Positions 33,384-45,593 of a stretch of DNA of 64,000 bases are shown here, piece by piece. Source of the stretch: Castanea sativa. Its lineage: Eukaryota; Streptophyta; Magnoliopsida; Fagales; Fagaceae. Each line of letters begins with the position of its first letter. The stretch's first letter is position 1. The notes below the pieces were generated by a model. That model made no database searches, was not told where the DNA came from, and worked only from the letters and a program-made list of their open reading frames with translations. Location of the stretch: assembly GCF_040712315.1 (NCBI RefSeq), contig NC_134015.1, positions 59,783,964 through 59,847,963 of the forward strand, in the 5' to 3' direction. Position numbers and translations under genes: made by a program.

Positions 33384-35572
33384 ATGGTAGATTACTCCTT
33401 TGTTAGGGTCGATTGTCCCTCAGTATCCTTTCTTTTTGCTCGCTTAGGTTGTTTGCTTGAGATTGTGGAGGGAGAGCATCTCAAGGGGGTTAGTCTCTTC
33501 GTAGGGGAGGATTGTCCATATAGGTTTGTCCTTTCTTCTTTATTTCCCTTGGTTTCTCGTTATGCTAGAGTGGCTAGGTTTCTGAAAATGTTTGGGGAGG
33601 TTAGGTCTAGTGAGTTGGAAACAGGTTTATATTCGTTTGATGATCGTGAGGTTCTCGAGGTTACTTCCCCTTCAACTCCCTATAAAGCTTGGAACATCCC
33701 ATGTGCTCTCTCAGGGAAAGATGAGAAGCAAATCAGGGATAGGTTTCAATTTCTTGATTCGGTTAGAATTAGGATTTCGAGTGACGAGGATAGGGCCTGT
33801 CACTCATATATTGATAAAGTTTGTTTCTACGAAGCAGATTTTGCTAGCGGTCATCTTCCCATTCACCACTTTATTAGGGAACTTTTTGCATATCTGCACC
33901 TTGCCCTGACACAGTTAGTGCCTAATTCTTGGCAGATCGTCATTTCTTTTATAGTGGTGTGGATGTCTGCCAATGACGGAGACGTCATCAAGAAAAACGA
34001 ATTTCTCCACGTTTATCATTTGAGAAAGTCCAAAGACCCTAGCTACTATGAATTTAAGATTGTTTGAGAAAGTCCAAAGACCCTTGCTACTATGAATTTA
34101 AGCCGTGGGATAGGGCTTCTAGGTTAATACTCGACTCTTTGTTGTCCCTCAGAATTTGGAAACCAAACTTCTTCTTTATTTCGGGCAGTGGTTGGGAGCT
34201 CGTCCCTGGTGAGGGCCTAAACGAAGCCCTTAAGTTTTTTCGTAGTTAGGGAACTCCTGTGTTTGGTGCGTCCTTCTTGTCTGTTCTTTCTGTTATTTAT
34301 TTATTCTTTGTGAGTGACGATGATATGTGATATACTTGCTTTTTGTAGTTCCTCAACATCCTCATCTGAAGAAAAATATCACGGTCATGTTAAGAAGGTG
34401 AAAGAATACTTGGAGACCGTCAAAGATTTTGACGAGCTCATCCCTCCCCAATCGCTATTCCTTCATTTTCTGGGTCTAGAACTGTCTAGTAAGGTTTGAA
34501 AAAACCTCGAAGTTGTGAAAAAGAGTGAGTATTCCATCTTTTTATTTATTTATAGTTTCTCCTTCCTTTCAGGAATGACGACCGGATTTAGTAAACAAAA
34601 GCTAGCTGAAGCTCAAGAAAAGAAGGCAAAAGGTGGCCTCGTCAGTGGCCTCCTATCAAGGAAACGTTTGAAGGTAGGCGATGTGTCTAAAGACAACTCT
34701 GTAGTGACTCCTCCCTTTGCCCATTCACCTGCTAAGTGTCCTACCTCCCTTACCACGTCTCTAGAGGCAATTGCTTCCGCAGAGGAGGAAACCAAGAAGA
34801 AGAAGGTTGCTGGCAAGTCTTTTCTCCCAACTTTCTGGGATGATGCCGATGCTGCTACCCTAAAGGCTCACGAGGCGCTTTCTGTGGACGACCTAAGTCC
34901 TTTAATGGTGAAGTTATCTAGTGAAGTGATGTTGTCTTATATCCAGAAGCTTGTGCAGGTATATTTTGATAATGTAGGTTGCTTTTCTTTTTTTTTTCCT
35001 GCTTTTGCTAAGGGATATTTTTTTTTCATATGTAGGCTTTGGGGGAGTCCTTGTTCATCTCTGGGAAGCTTCTGGATTTGGAGAAGAGGGTGGCCACGGC
35101 TGAGCCTATGATCAAATCCTTCTTTGCTGAGAATGAGACGTTCAAGAACAAGGTTGTCATCCTTACTGTCGAAGCTAAAAATGACAAAGAATGTGTGGCA
35201 GCTTTGGAGAAGAGTCTTCAAGTGGAGAAGGACTTTTGCAAGCTAAAGGACAAATAGATAGGTGATCTTCAGTTCAAGTTGCAAAAAGCTGGGGTTGCAG
35301 TGGTGCAGGAGTTCAAGGACTCTAACTTTTACTCAAATGAGCTGTGTGAGTATTACGTGGAGGGCTTTGAGCTCTTTAGAAAATGGATGGCAAAGCATCA
35401 CCCAGATTTGGACCTTTTTGGCATTGTCATGGGTGAGGTTGAGAAGGAACTACTGGCTGATCGTCCTTCTGAGGCTACAGTTGAGAATGTGATGGAAGAG
35501 ATCACGACCATAGTTGAGGTGACGGAAGAGGCCATGACCATAACTCCTGCAGATCCAGCTCCTAATGAATAG
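33384..35572 (+). pseudogene. E3 antisense gene: gypsy-type putative transposase with coiled-coil tail, broken
   Basis: It lies opposite pol, as in E1. The first part (33384-34249) holds the family's core: HHFIRELFAYLHLALTQLVPNSW, DGDVIKKNEFLHVYHL and NFFFISGSGWE. A 44-bp tandem duplication at 34021-34108 shifts the frame inside this core. Further exons seem to be 34347-34520 (KVKEYLETVKDFDELI), 34574-34957 (from MTTGFSKQKLAEAQEKKAKGG, basic) and a last exon 35038-35572, a charged coiled coil after a TGTAG acceptor. The last exon has a TAG at 35256-35258 (KDK*IGD). ATG is at 33384. Exon edges are predictions, and the function is unknown. Confidence 0.7.
34021..34108 (+). repeat. 44-bp direct tandem duplication inside the E3 antisense gene
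   Basis: TGAGAAAGTCCAAAGACCC starts at 34021 and again at 34065. Each copy goes on to GCTACTATGAATTTAAG with only a one-base difference. Since 44 is not a multiple of three, the reading frame is lost. Confidence 0.9.
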
Positions 35573-36929
35573 TGACTTATTTTCTTCTTTCTATATTTTT
35601 TTTTGTAAGACAAAAACAATGTCTTTTATGGGCTCGTAGTTTCGAGCAAATATTCTGAACAATTTCTTTGGGCCCGTGTGTTTTGGGCATACATTTTCTT
35701 TCTAACAATGACAACTCTTTTATGAATTGCTAACATGTAATTTTTTTATAAGTAAATCTTTGCTGTGTTTAGATGACGAACGTTTTTTGGATACCTTCAT
35801 GCTTTAGTTATGTTAAACAACTTTTTCATGCTCGGTTGTGTTTGGACAACCTTTCATTGAGTCATGTTTGAATGACGATGGTACCGAATTTTTTGTGTTC
35901 AGCTGTGTTTGGACAACTGAGTTATGACGATATTAGTTGTGTTTAAACAACTTTTTTATGTTTAGCTGTGTTTGAACAACTTTTTTATTGAGTCATGACG
36001 ATGTTAGTTGCGTTTGAACAACTATTTTTTAGGTTTAGCTTGTGTTTGAACAGCTTTTTTATTGAGTCATGGCGATGTTAGTTGTGTTTGAACAACTTTT
36101 TTTATGCTAAGTTGTGTTTGAACAACTTTTTTTATTGAGTCATGTTTGAATGACAATATTAGTTGTGTTTGAACAACTTTTTTATGTCTAGCTGTGTTTG
36201 AACAGCTTTTTTATCGAGTCATGTTTGAATGGTGATGTTAGTTGTGTTTGAACAACTTTTTTATGTTTAGTTGTGTTTGAACAACTTTTTTATTGATTCA
36301 TCTTTGAATGACGATGTTAGTTGTGTTTGAACAACTTTTTTATGTTTAGCTATGTTTGAATAGCTTTTTTATTAAGACATGTTTGAATGATGATGTTAGT
36401 TGTGTTTGAACAACTTTTTTATGTCTAGCTGTGTTTGAACAGCTTTTTTATCGAGTCATGTTTGAATGACAATGTTAGTTGTGTTTGAACAACTTTTTTA
36501 TGTCTAGCTGTGTTTGAACAACTTTTTTATTGAGTCATGATTGAATGAAGATGTTGCATTGTATGCATGACTTAAAGTCATGCAATTGGAGCGTCTTTAG
36601 GTTAACCATTTTTTGTTCATTCATAATAGTTGTGTTTAAACAACTTTTGATTTAATCGACTTTGGTAGTTATGTATTAACAACTTGGATGGCTATGACGA
36701 TGTTGGCTGTGCTTTTGATTTGAAATTTTCACGAAGGAGATCCTTGTGACGTCTCCCAAGAATAACTCTGAGTGTTGCACATGTTTTTGTTGATAAATAA
36801 CTCATGGATAATCATTGATAAATACGCATGGATAATGCTTTCATGTATTATTGATCTATGAATGATGAAAGTAATAACTGTCGTACATGCTGAGATGAAG
36901 ATTGGGCAACATTAAATGTAAAAGATTCC
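35573..36929. other. E3 region between antisense gene and pol
   Basis: No gene. The core, about 35780-36545, is the 79-bp array described separately. The rest is T-rich flank of the antisense gene (35573-35780) and a unique stretch (36546-36929) before the end of pol. Confidence 0.6.
35780..36545. repeat. About 79-bp tandem array in E3, nine to ten degenerate units
   Basis: The phrase GAGTCATG (or a variant) falls near 35990, 36064, 36137, 36216, 36294, 36373, 36453 and 36532, giving spacings of 73 to 80 with 79 commonest. Each unit holds two copies of TGTGTTTGAACAACTTTTT. The segment AGTTGTGTTTGAACAACT can fold, as its six end bases on each side pair. The sequence is unrelated to E1's array, but the place in the element is the same. 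Confidence 0.9.
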
Positions 36930-39900
36930 TTACTGGTAGTACTTCTTCAAATGTTCTATGTTCCATGGTTGAGGTAGTTCCTGGCTATCTAAAGACTTTA
37001 GATAGTAGGTGCCTTCTCTAGAGTGATGGATTACTTCGTAGGGGCCTTCCAAGGCTGGTCCTAGTTTTCCTTGGGACAAGTCCTTTGTTGCCTGTGATAT
37101 CTTCCTGAGGATGAGATCTCCTGTGTTGAACTTTCTTACCTTGACTTTTCTGTTGTAGAATCTGGCCATTGCTTCCTTGTGTTTGGCCATTTGCTTCATG
37201 GCTTCCTCTCTGACTTCATCAATTAGATCTAACTTGCTGTTAAGCTCCTGTTGGTTCTTCTAACCTTCATAAGTTTTGACTCAGAGGCTCGTCCGTCCCA
37301 CTTCCACTAGTATGATGGCCTCAATGCCAAATGTCAGTTTGAATGGCGTTTCTCTTGTTGGAACTCTTGTGGTCATCCTATATGCCTAAAGGACATTTGG
37401 TAGTTGTTCAGGCCATGCTCCCTTTGCCTCCTTAAGCCGAGTTTTGATATCACATTTGGTAGTCCTTAAGTCTTGGCAAAATTTTCAAAACTTGGGATTG
37501 TCGAATTGCTTTCCATTGTTCGATATTATGACGCGTGGGACTCCAAACCTGCAGATGATGTTCTTCCATACAAAGCTGGTGATTTTAGCCTCTATTATCG
37601 TTGTTACTGGTTCTGCTTCTACCCATTTTGTGAAGTAATCAATTGTGAAGATCAAAAATTTGTGTTGCTTCTTCCCTAAAGGGAATGGACCTATAATGTC
37701 AATCCGCCATTATACGAAGGGCCATGGTGAGGATATGGGTGTCATCGTCTTTCCTGGTCTCGTTTGGACATTTGCGATGCGTTGACACTTATCGCATGCT
37801 TTGACGAGGTCGTGTGCGTCCTTCTGTAAAGTCGGCCAGTAATATCCTACTCTGAGTGCCTTTCCTATTAAAGACCTTGCTCCAAAATGATTTCCACAAA
37901 CTCCCTCGTGTGTCTCACGGAGCACATAATCTGCTTCTTCTGAGTTGGCACATTTTAAGTATGGGAGTGAATAACCTCGTCTGTACAGTACATCGTCAAT
38001 AATGACGAAGCGAGCTGTTTGATTTGTATCTTCTTTGCTTTCGTTTTATCTTCTGGGAGCCATCATTCTTTCAAATAAAGGACGATGGGAGTCATCCACT
38101 CGTCTTGTTCTTTTATCTTCAGAACCTACTCACCTTCTGTACTTGGTTGCCCACTTATCTCTACACATAGTTCGAGGCTAATCTTGCTAGGAAGTTAGCT
38201 TCTGCACTTTTGGCCTGAGGGATTTGCATAAAGTCTAGGCTGTCAAAGTGCTGTGAGAGTTGTTGGATGACCTTCAGGTACTTCAGTATCCTCTCTTCTT
38301 TGGCTTTATAATCTCCCTTCACTTGTCCAATTATTAGCTGAGAATCAGCTTGGACGATAAGATTCTTTGCTCCGAGAGCTTTTGCTAGATTTAGTCCTGT
38401 TAGCAATGCTTCATACTCTGCCTCGTTATTCGTTGCTAAGAATTGCAGTCTAACTGCATATTTTAGTATTTCTTTTTCTGGAGATATGAGCACTACTTCT
38501 GCCCCTTATACTTTCTTTGTGGTAGACCCATCTGTTTGGACTGTCCATGTTTCCATGTGGGAGTTCTTCTTCCTTGTAGAAGTAAGTGAATTCTGCGATG
38601 AAGTCTGCTAGTACTTGGGCTTTGATTACTGCTCAAGGCCGATATTCGATGTCGAATTGGCCTAGTTCAATTGCCCATTGAATGAGTTGTCTTGTTGCAT
38701 CTATCTTGTTCATCGTCTTTCTTATAGGTTGGTTTGTCATTACGACGATGGAGTGCGCTTGGAAGTAAGGATGGAGTTTCCTGGAAGCGACCAACAATGC
38801 GAAAGCTATCTTTTCCATCCTTGGGTAATTTGCTTCTGCTCCCTGGAATGCCTGGCTGGTATAGTATACTGGCTTCTGGACATTCTCTTCTTCTCTAATC
38901 AATGCCGAACTTACCGTGGTGTTAGACACTGCTAAGTAGAGATACATCTTTTCCCCCAACACTGAGGGACTTAGCAATGGTGGCTTCATCAAGTATTCTT
39001 TTAATTTTGCAAGGGCTTCTTCACACTCGTTAGTCCACTGAAAGGCCTTTTTCAAGACCTTGAAGAATGACATGCACTTGTCCATTACCCTAGAGATGAA
39101 TCTGTTTAGTGCTGCGACCTTTCCTGTCAAGCTTTGAACCTCCTTTACTGTTTTTGGTGATCTGACCTCGATTATTGCCTTTACTTTGTCTGGGTTTGCC
39201 TCTATGCCTCATTAGGACACCATGAATCCTAAGAATTTTCCTAAAGCAACAACAAAAACACATTTTGTAGGGTTTAGTTTCATATTGAACTTATGTAGTG
39301 TGACGAACGAGGAGATGGTTTCATTTTGTAGGGCATAGCTTTGTAGCAGTACAACCCTTGGTTTGTGACGAACGAGGTCTTCTCTTGATCTTCTTTGTCC
39401 ATAAGGATTTGGTTATATCCAGAAAATGTGTCCATGAAACTTAAGAGCTTGTGTTTAGCAGTTGAGTTTACCAATTGATCAATCCTTGGCAAGGGGAAGC
39501 TATCCTTTGGGCTGGCTTTGTTCAGGTCTGTGAAATCAATGTACATCCTCCATTTGCCATTGCTTTTTTTTACCATTACCATGTTTTCTAGCCAATCTAG
39601 GTAGAATACTTCCCTAATGAAACCAGCTTCTAGCAGCTTCTCTACTTCTTTAGTTACTGCTTTGTTACACTCTGGTGCAAATATTCTCTGCTTATGTTGT
39701 ACAGGTTTGCATTCTAGGTTGATGTTGAGACGATGCTGTATGATCTTCCTATCAATTCTAGGCATATCCTCATGTTTCCAGGCGAAAACATCTTGGTTTT
39801 CCCTCAAGAAGGAAACCATCTTCTCTTTCTCTAAAGTTGGGAGTGTTGATCCTATCTTCAATACTTTTGTCAAATCTCTGGGGACGATCTCAACTTCCTG

Positions 39901-40930
39901 TGGTGTTTCTGACGATTTGGGGATGGGCTCTGGTTCATTGATTATTCATGTGTGTGGTTCTCCCCAGATTAAAGTTTCCACCTGGTCTTTCAAATGTCTA
40001 CACTCATTGGTGCGATGCCTGTGATCCTGGTGGATCCTACAGTACTTGTTCTTATTTCTTCTTTCTGCTGGAGTACTAATTGGATTCGGCCATTGCAGGG
40101 AGGGATCATCCTTTTTCTACATTAGGACTTGATCAATTGGCATTTTTAGAGAAGTGAAGTTAGTGTACTTTGGCTTCCTATCTGAAAGTTCCTTCTTTTT
40201 CCCTGTGGTCTGCCCAACACTTCATGTCTCTTTCTTCTTATCGTGATTGCTGCTTGTTCCTTCGTCTCTATTCCTTTTTCCTTTCATTTCTTTTGCAAGC
40301 ACCACATCTTTTGCATTCATGTACTTTTGAGCTCTTCGGAGCAATTCAGCGACTATTTTTTATGGGATTTTGGTTATTGAGAAGAAAAAATCTTCGGGTA
40401 GCAACCATACTTGGAATGTTGTTAGGATGACTTGATCTTCAGCTTCATCTACCTATAGTAGCTCCTTATTGAATCGGGTCACATACTGCCTAAGCGATTC
40501 TCTTTCTACCTGTTGAATGTTGAGAAGATGACTGGTTGGCTTCTTATGTCTTTGCCCCCAATGAAATGACGAACAAAACCCTTGCTGAGTTGTTCAAAAT
40601 TTGCAATAGTTCCTAGGGGTATCTTGTTGAACCATACTCTGGCTGCTTCTTTCAGTGTCGTTGGGATGCAACAGCATCAATGTCTTGAATGATTCAATGT
40701 GATCCAAGGGATCCATGGAACCGTCGTATGATTCCAACTGTGGGAGACAGAATTTCGGTGGGAGGGGACTGTTCAGTACTTCAGTGGTGAATGGTGAGTC
40801 CGTCCTTCAAATCATCCCATCCAAATTCTCCCCGCCTTTGTCCTTCATGGCACTTTTTAACTCGTCCATCTCCTTCCTCATGTTGCGAAGCTCATTCTAC
40901 ACCTTGGAAGAATCTTTTCCTAAGGTCCTG
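36930..40930 (-). pseudogene. E3 gag-pol remnant with RT catalytic core deleted
   Basis: Pieces in order along the element: gag (about 40930-40040, with FIGGQ and NLLNIQQ-like blocks and a CRIHQDH knuckle near 40010), RT (39873-39280 and 39130-38633), RNase H (38493-38161, ATNNEAEYEALLTGL), the integrase zinc region (37925-37710, CDKCQRIA) and the integrase tail (37199-36930). Between the RT block ending KAMPY and the block KLNPTKCVF the roughly 50 residues that should contain YVDD are absent (break near 39300-39330). Stops are frequent. The element cannot make active enzyme. Confidence 0.85.
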
Positions 40931-40934
40931 TACC

Positions 40935-42355
40935 TTAATTTGCTACAACATCAGAGGTGCACGTATCTTAGTTACCCCAGATCTTATATCCGAGGTACTA
41001 CATGTTCCGTGAGTAGCGCATCTTGACTACCCCAGTTGTGAGCGTCTTCGGACTGTGTCTAGAGATGAGCTTTTGTCTCACTTTGTGAGACACCTTCCAC
41101 ATGGGGTGGTAAGCTAAACATCCCATGCTCAGGCTTTGCCAAAAGCCTAAGATTCCTTAACATGGTGATGACATTTACTCTTAATCCCTTGTCTTACTAT
41201 AACTCTATCACTGACCCACATGCTCGTTTTCTTTTGTCTATTCTTGAGGACCTCTCTATATATACTTCCCTTCTCACTTCATCACATCTATTTTAGATGT
41301 GTATTTGGATATGGAGACCCGTGATAAGCTTATCTTTCCTTTAGCTATCATACGGATCCTTCGCCATTTCTCCATCCCCATTCCTGACTCTCCTTACTTC
41401 ACCACTATGGGTGCCATCAGCGCCGGTTCTATTCGGCGAAGCGAGGCCTAGCTTCGACCGAAGTGGCCACGGACAGAGATGACCGATCATGCCGCTCCTG
41501 CAACACCCTCTTCTTTGGCCCCTTCCACCTTTTCTCCTTCTTTTTCGGTAGCTGGTGTGACACTGGAGGCTATCATGGCGCTGTTTCAGCGGATGGAGGC
41601 TAACTTTGGTGATCAGCTTGACTATCTCACCGATGAGATGTGTTAGCTGGACACCCGAGTAGGTTGTATCGCCCGTTGATAGGCTTGCTTTGGTGGTTTA
41701 TCTCCCTTTCCATCTCCTTCTCTAGAGGCTTCGGCTGATGAGGATGATGGTACTGGTGATGATGAGGATGAGGATGCTAGCTCTTCCGGCGATGACGAGA
41801 TGATGACCTCTCGGTGACTTGCCCTTTGTCATTTGTGACAAGAAGGGGGAGTAGTTTTGGATAAGAGTAATTTTGTACTTAGGGGTAGAGTTAGTATAAG
41901 ACCTTTTTTTAGGGGGAGTGTGTATACTTTTTGAGGGATGTAGTGAGGTTCTTATGTATTTTCTTTTCTTTCTTTTCAGTTACATTAGCCTTATGTATAC
42001 TAGTTTTGTGACCCTTTTTTTTACATACATTGTACTTTATTTTTTAGATATATATGATGATGATGTATGTTTATTCATCTATCTCTACATGTAATGTTTC
42101 TTTTCCCTCTTTATACACACGTTTCTTTTTGTATGCAATCTCTATTTCTATTTCACACAAGATACCTTAATGAGTTTTGTTTAAGTATTTCAGAAAGACA
42201 AGTTGTGAAAGTCTACAATGCCATGAACTCTCTTCTTGCAAAGTTTTTCAAGAGTTTGTGTTAGGGTTAGATTTGTTTTGTAATTCAATAAGTGATTACG
42301 AGTTTAGTGATTTAAAACTTCTCTCATGATTTATTTGTTTTGTTGTGGTTATGTG
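40935..42355 (+). pseudogene. E7: fragment with a putative plant transposon protein ORF (PF20167-like) and downstream non-coding tail
   Basis: From about 40950 the plus strand reads GARILVTPDLISEVLHVP, then LLSHF, ILEDLSI, RDKLIFPLAI and, to 41817, a low-complexity acidic tail (ADEDDGTGDDEDEDASSS). This is the domain order I know from the putative plant transposon protein family of retroelement-linked plant proteins. The frame is broken by stops at sites of likely CAG or CGA codons (for example CGT-TGA-TAG near 41676) and by frameshifts. The 41830-42355 part, with GGGGGAGT motifs, matches 51090-51590 inside E4 and, reversed, 59300-59450 in E8. LTRs are missing. Confidence 0.65.
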
Positions 42356-42389
42356 AATAGAATTGGATTCTATTTAAAGTCTAGAACTT

Positions 42390-43655
42390 GTAGGGACTCC
42401 TAGTTGCATTAAGCCTATTGTTTTCAAATGGGTCTACAAGAAAATGAGATTTATAGATTTGAAGGTGCAAACCTTCAAAGTCAAGACTAGTGGCGAAAAG
42501 ATTTATTTAGAAAGAAGTGGTTCGACTATGAATTTTTTTTTTTTTTTTACCAATAGTCAAGTTTGACTCTATCTAGATTATCTTATTCATTATATTTTAT
42601 TTGGATGAAATATGGCAATGGATATCAAGAAAGCTTCTTTTAGTTGCGATCTTGAGGAAGACATCTATATGATGTAACTAGACTTGATCATAGCAAAGAA
42701 TCAGTAGTGTTTAGTATGCAAGTTGCTTTTAGTCCATTTATGGACTAAAGCAAGCATCTAATTCATAAAATATCATCTTTGATCAAGCAATCAAATTGTT
42801 TGATTTTGATCAAGTATTTAAAGGCCTTGTGTGTGTAAAAGTTATATAGAACAATAAATTTCTTAATGTATGTTGATGACATTCTAATCATTTAGAATGA
42901 TGTAGAGTTATTGTCATCAATGGATATTTTTTTGCTGTCTAGTCCAGTTTGATATAAAGTACTTGGGAAAGACTGGTCACATCCTAAGAATTAAACTTTT
43001 TTAAATTCATAAATTAGGATGTTGGGTCTATCTCAAACTGCTTAAATAGATTAGATTCTAGCCAAGTATAGCATGTAATACTTCAAAAAAAAAAAAGGAT
43101 TCTTTCCTTTTAAGTTTGAATTTCCTTTATAAAGGACTATAGTCCTAATACATATAAAAGGAAGAGCATATTAAGACGGTTCCTTATTCCATATCAATAG
43201 GAAGTCTTTATGCTATGCTATATACTAGGCTAAATATCTATTTTGCGGTGGGTATGGTAAGCAAATATCAATTGAATCTAAGATCACTTAATTTAGTTGG
43301 AGTAAAGCATATATTCAAATATTTTAGGAGAATGAGGGATTATATGCTTGTCCATCAAAGTGAGGATTAGATGGTTACTGGTTGTACAAATACTGACTTA
43401 TTGTTTGATTGTGATTCATGAAGTTGGACTTCAAGATATGTGTTCATCCTAGGTGATGAAGATACATATTAAGCGTAAGTATTGTCTCATTAGAGAAATA
43501 TGAGTACGTGATTTATAGTAGTAGAAAAGATAATTTATGCAATAAATCTAGCTGAAACTTGTTTCCAAACCGTGCCTTAGAGTAACTATGAATTACTCTA
43601 AAAGGAAATAAGTGTCGGATATATGATAAATTTTCTTTGAGGGCAAGTGGGAGAT
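42390..43655 (+). pseudogene. E6: decayed Copia RT-RNase H remnant
   Basis: A plus-strand frame with many stops still shows Copia RT landmarks: KWVYKKM near 42430, MDIKKASF...LEEDIYM near 42620-42675, MYVDDILII at 42866-42892, then FRRMRDYMLVH and GCTNTD near 43330-43400, which is the start of RNase H. It runs into a purine tract (GGCAAGTGGGAGAT, 43642-43655) and an LTR. Gag, protease and integrase are absent from the left side. The order RT then RNase H then LTR fixes the orientation. Confidence 0.8.
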
Positions 43656-44206
43656 TGTTGGGGTTATGCCTTAAAATCCAATTTATTGGCAAGTCATAAA
43701 TAATTAAATTGTTTAATTATATGAGACTATTTAATGAACTAATGAGACATTGTTATAGTCCATGAGATGCATTGTATGTGATTTAGGTAGAGAAGATGTA
43801 AATCACAAGTTCCTTGTAAACTCAAAATGTAGTTCGTAGTTTCATCTGTGAAGACTATAACACATCAACTAAGATGATTTGTCTTGATCATGGAAGTGAA
43901 AACTTCTAGTTGATGTGTTGATGTGTCTCAAGAGTTAAGATATATTGAACTGGATCGCTGTGAAATTAATTATTCAATCAACAACTGTCACCTGAATAAT
44001 TAATCTCACGACTTCTAATTTCATAGACTCTCAATCCTGAGAGGATAGTGAACCCGATCATGAAATGTAGGTTACTTTGATATATTATAAGTGAGATCTA
44101 ATATTCACGGTCAAAACCTCAGTATGTTAGGTAACCACACGTAGTGTTGAGGAAACACATATTCTCAAGATAGAATCTATAATCTCTTTCAGTAGAGACA
44201 TAAAAT
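43656..44206 (+). repeat. E6 3' LTR, first part (split by E5)
   Basis: It starts TGTTGGGGTTATGCC after the purine tract and is cut at ...GACATAAAAT, where E5 is inserted. It continues at 56337. It is a diverged relative of E5's own LTR but lies in the opposite direction. Confidence 0.85.
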
Positions 44207-45593
44207 TGAAGGAAATATGCAAGTGCGCAGCGGAAAAATAACGAATCTATTTTATTCATAAAAGTTAACATGCACTATGTAAGCTTCAGAATTTGAGAAC
44301 AAGAGAATGTACCTTGGAGCGGTGAATTTCAAAACCGAAGATCAAAATCACTTGGGAACACTTTCAATATTCACTCCAATTCCACTAACGCCCAAGATGT
44401 GTGGTCTCTCAATTAGTTCCAAAGGGAGAATGTCAAAGTGTCTAACACTTACATGCAACACTTCACAATAGTTCTTACAAAAATCTCTACAGAAAATTCT
44501 GTATGTTTCTCCTTCTGTGTGTAACCGATTATCTAATTGGGTTGGCCTTTTGGGCCTTTCCAATTAGGCTTAAGTGTGTGGCTTGGAGTGGGACCAAAAG
44601 GGACCAATAAGACACTAGCTCCAATGGGCCTTAGGCTTTTCTGTCAACTCTTGACAAGTTCAAAGTTACCATTAACTATATTTAATACTACTATATAAAT
44701 ATAGTTGCACTCTAGGCCTTATCTATAAATTATATCCCAAGACTTTATTGTACATGCAACTCCTTCATAAAATATTCGTAGTAACACAAAATCATGAATG
44801 TAGACTACTACTTTGTAAATTATTACATCTTATCCTTGAGTACCCGGTTTAATCCTTTAAGTTATTTATCATATATTTATGAAATCCAATTTCATAAATA
44901 TATATTTTAGTAACTATTTAGTAAAGTAGTTAGGCCTAACATTCTGAATAACAAACCCATTAAACTTATCTCAAGGGAATATTTTGTATCTCCGTTAAGA
45001 GACTATGAATTCCATCTTGAGAATATATGTTCTATCAACACTAAATGTGGTTGCCCAACATACTGAGATTTTGACCATTAATCTAGATCTCACTCCTGAT
45101 ATATCAAAGCAACCTACACCTCATGATCAAGTCAATTATTCTCTCAGGATTAAGAGTTTATGCAAATATAAGTCGTGAGTTTATTATTCATATGACAGTC
45201 GTTGGAAGAACAATAAATCTCACACGGTCCAATTCAATATGTTTTAACTCTTAAGACATATCAATATACCAACTAGAAATCTCCATTTCCATGATCAAGA
45301 CAAATCATCTTAGTTGATATGCTATAGTCTTCGCAGATGAAATGCCCAATTTTCATCACCGACACGAACTACATTTTAAGTTTACAAGGAACTTGTGATT
45401 TACATCTTCTGTGACTAAATCACATAAATCACATACAATGCATCTCATGGACTATATGATAATGTCTCAATATTTATGTTACCATTATTTTTAGATAATA
45501 ATAATAAAGCAACTTTATTAAGTCATACATAATGTCATACATAATAAAATACATAACATCATACAATAGGATTTAAGGGCACTAATCCTAACA
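44207..45593 (-). repeat. E5 3' LTR
   Basis: 1387 bp from TGAAGGAAATATGC to CACTAATCCTAACA. The adjoining purine tract on the minus strand reads GGCAAGTGGGAGAT. Confidence 0.93.

Larger units (their letters stand above)
32595..40930 (-). mobile_element. E3: truncated Tat-like Gypsy element
   Basis: Read right to left it has gag, protease-RT-RNase H-integrase, a 79-bp tandem array, a plus-strand antisense gene, a polypurine tract and a 3' LTR (32595-33046). The layout is that of E1, but the sequences are only distantly related. The 5' LTR, primer site and start of gag are missing: near 40930 the gag sequence stops and fragment E7 begins. Many stops and an RT deletion show an old, dead copy. 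Confidence 0.85.
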
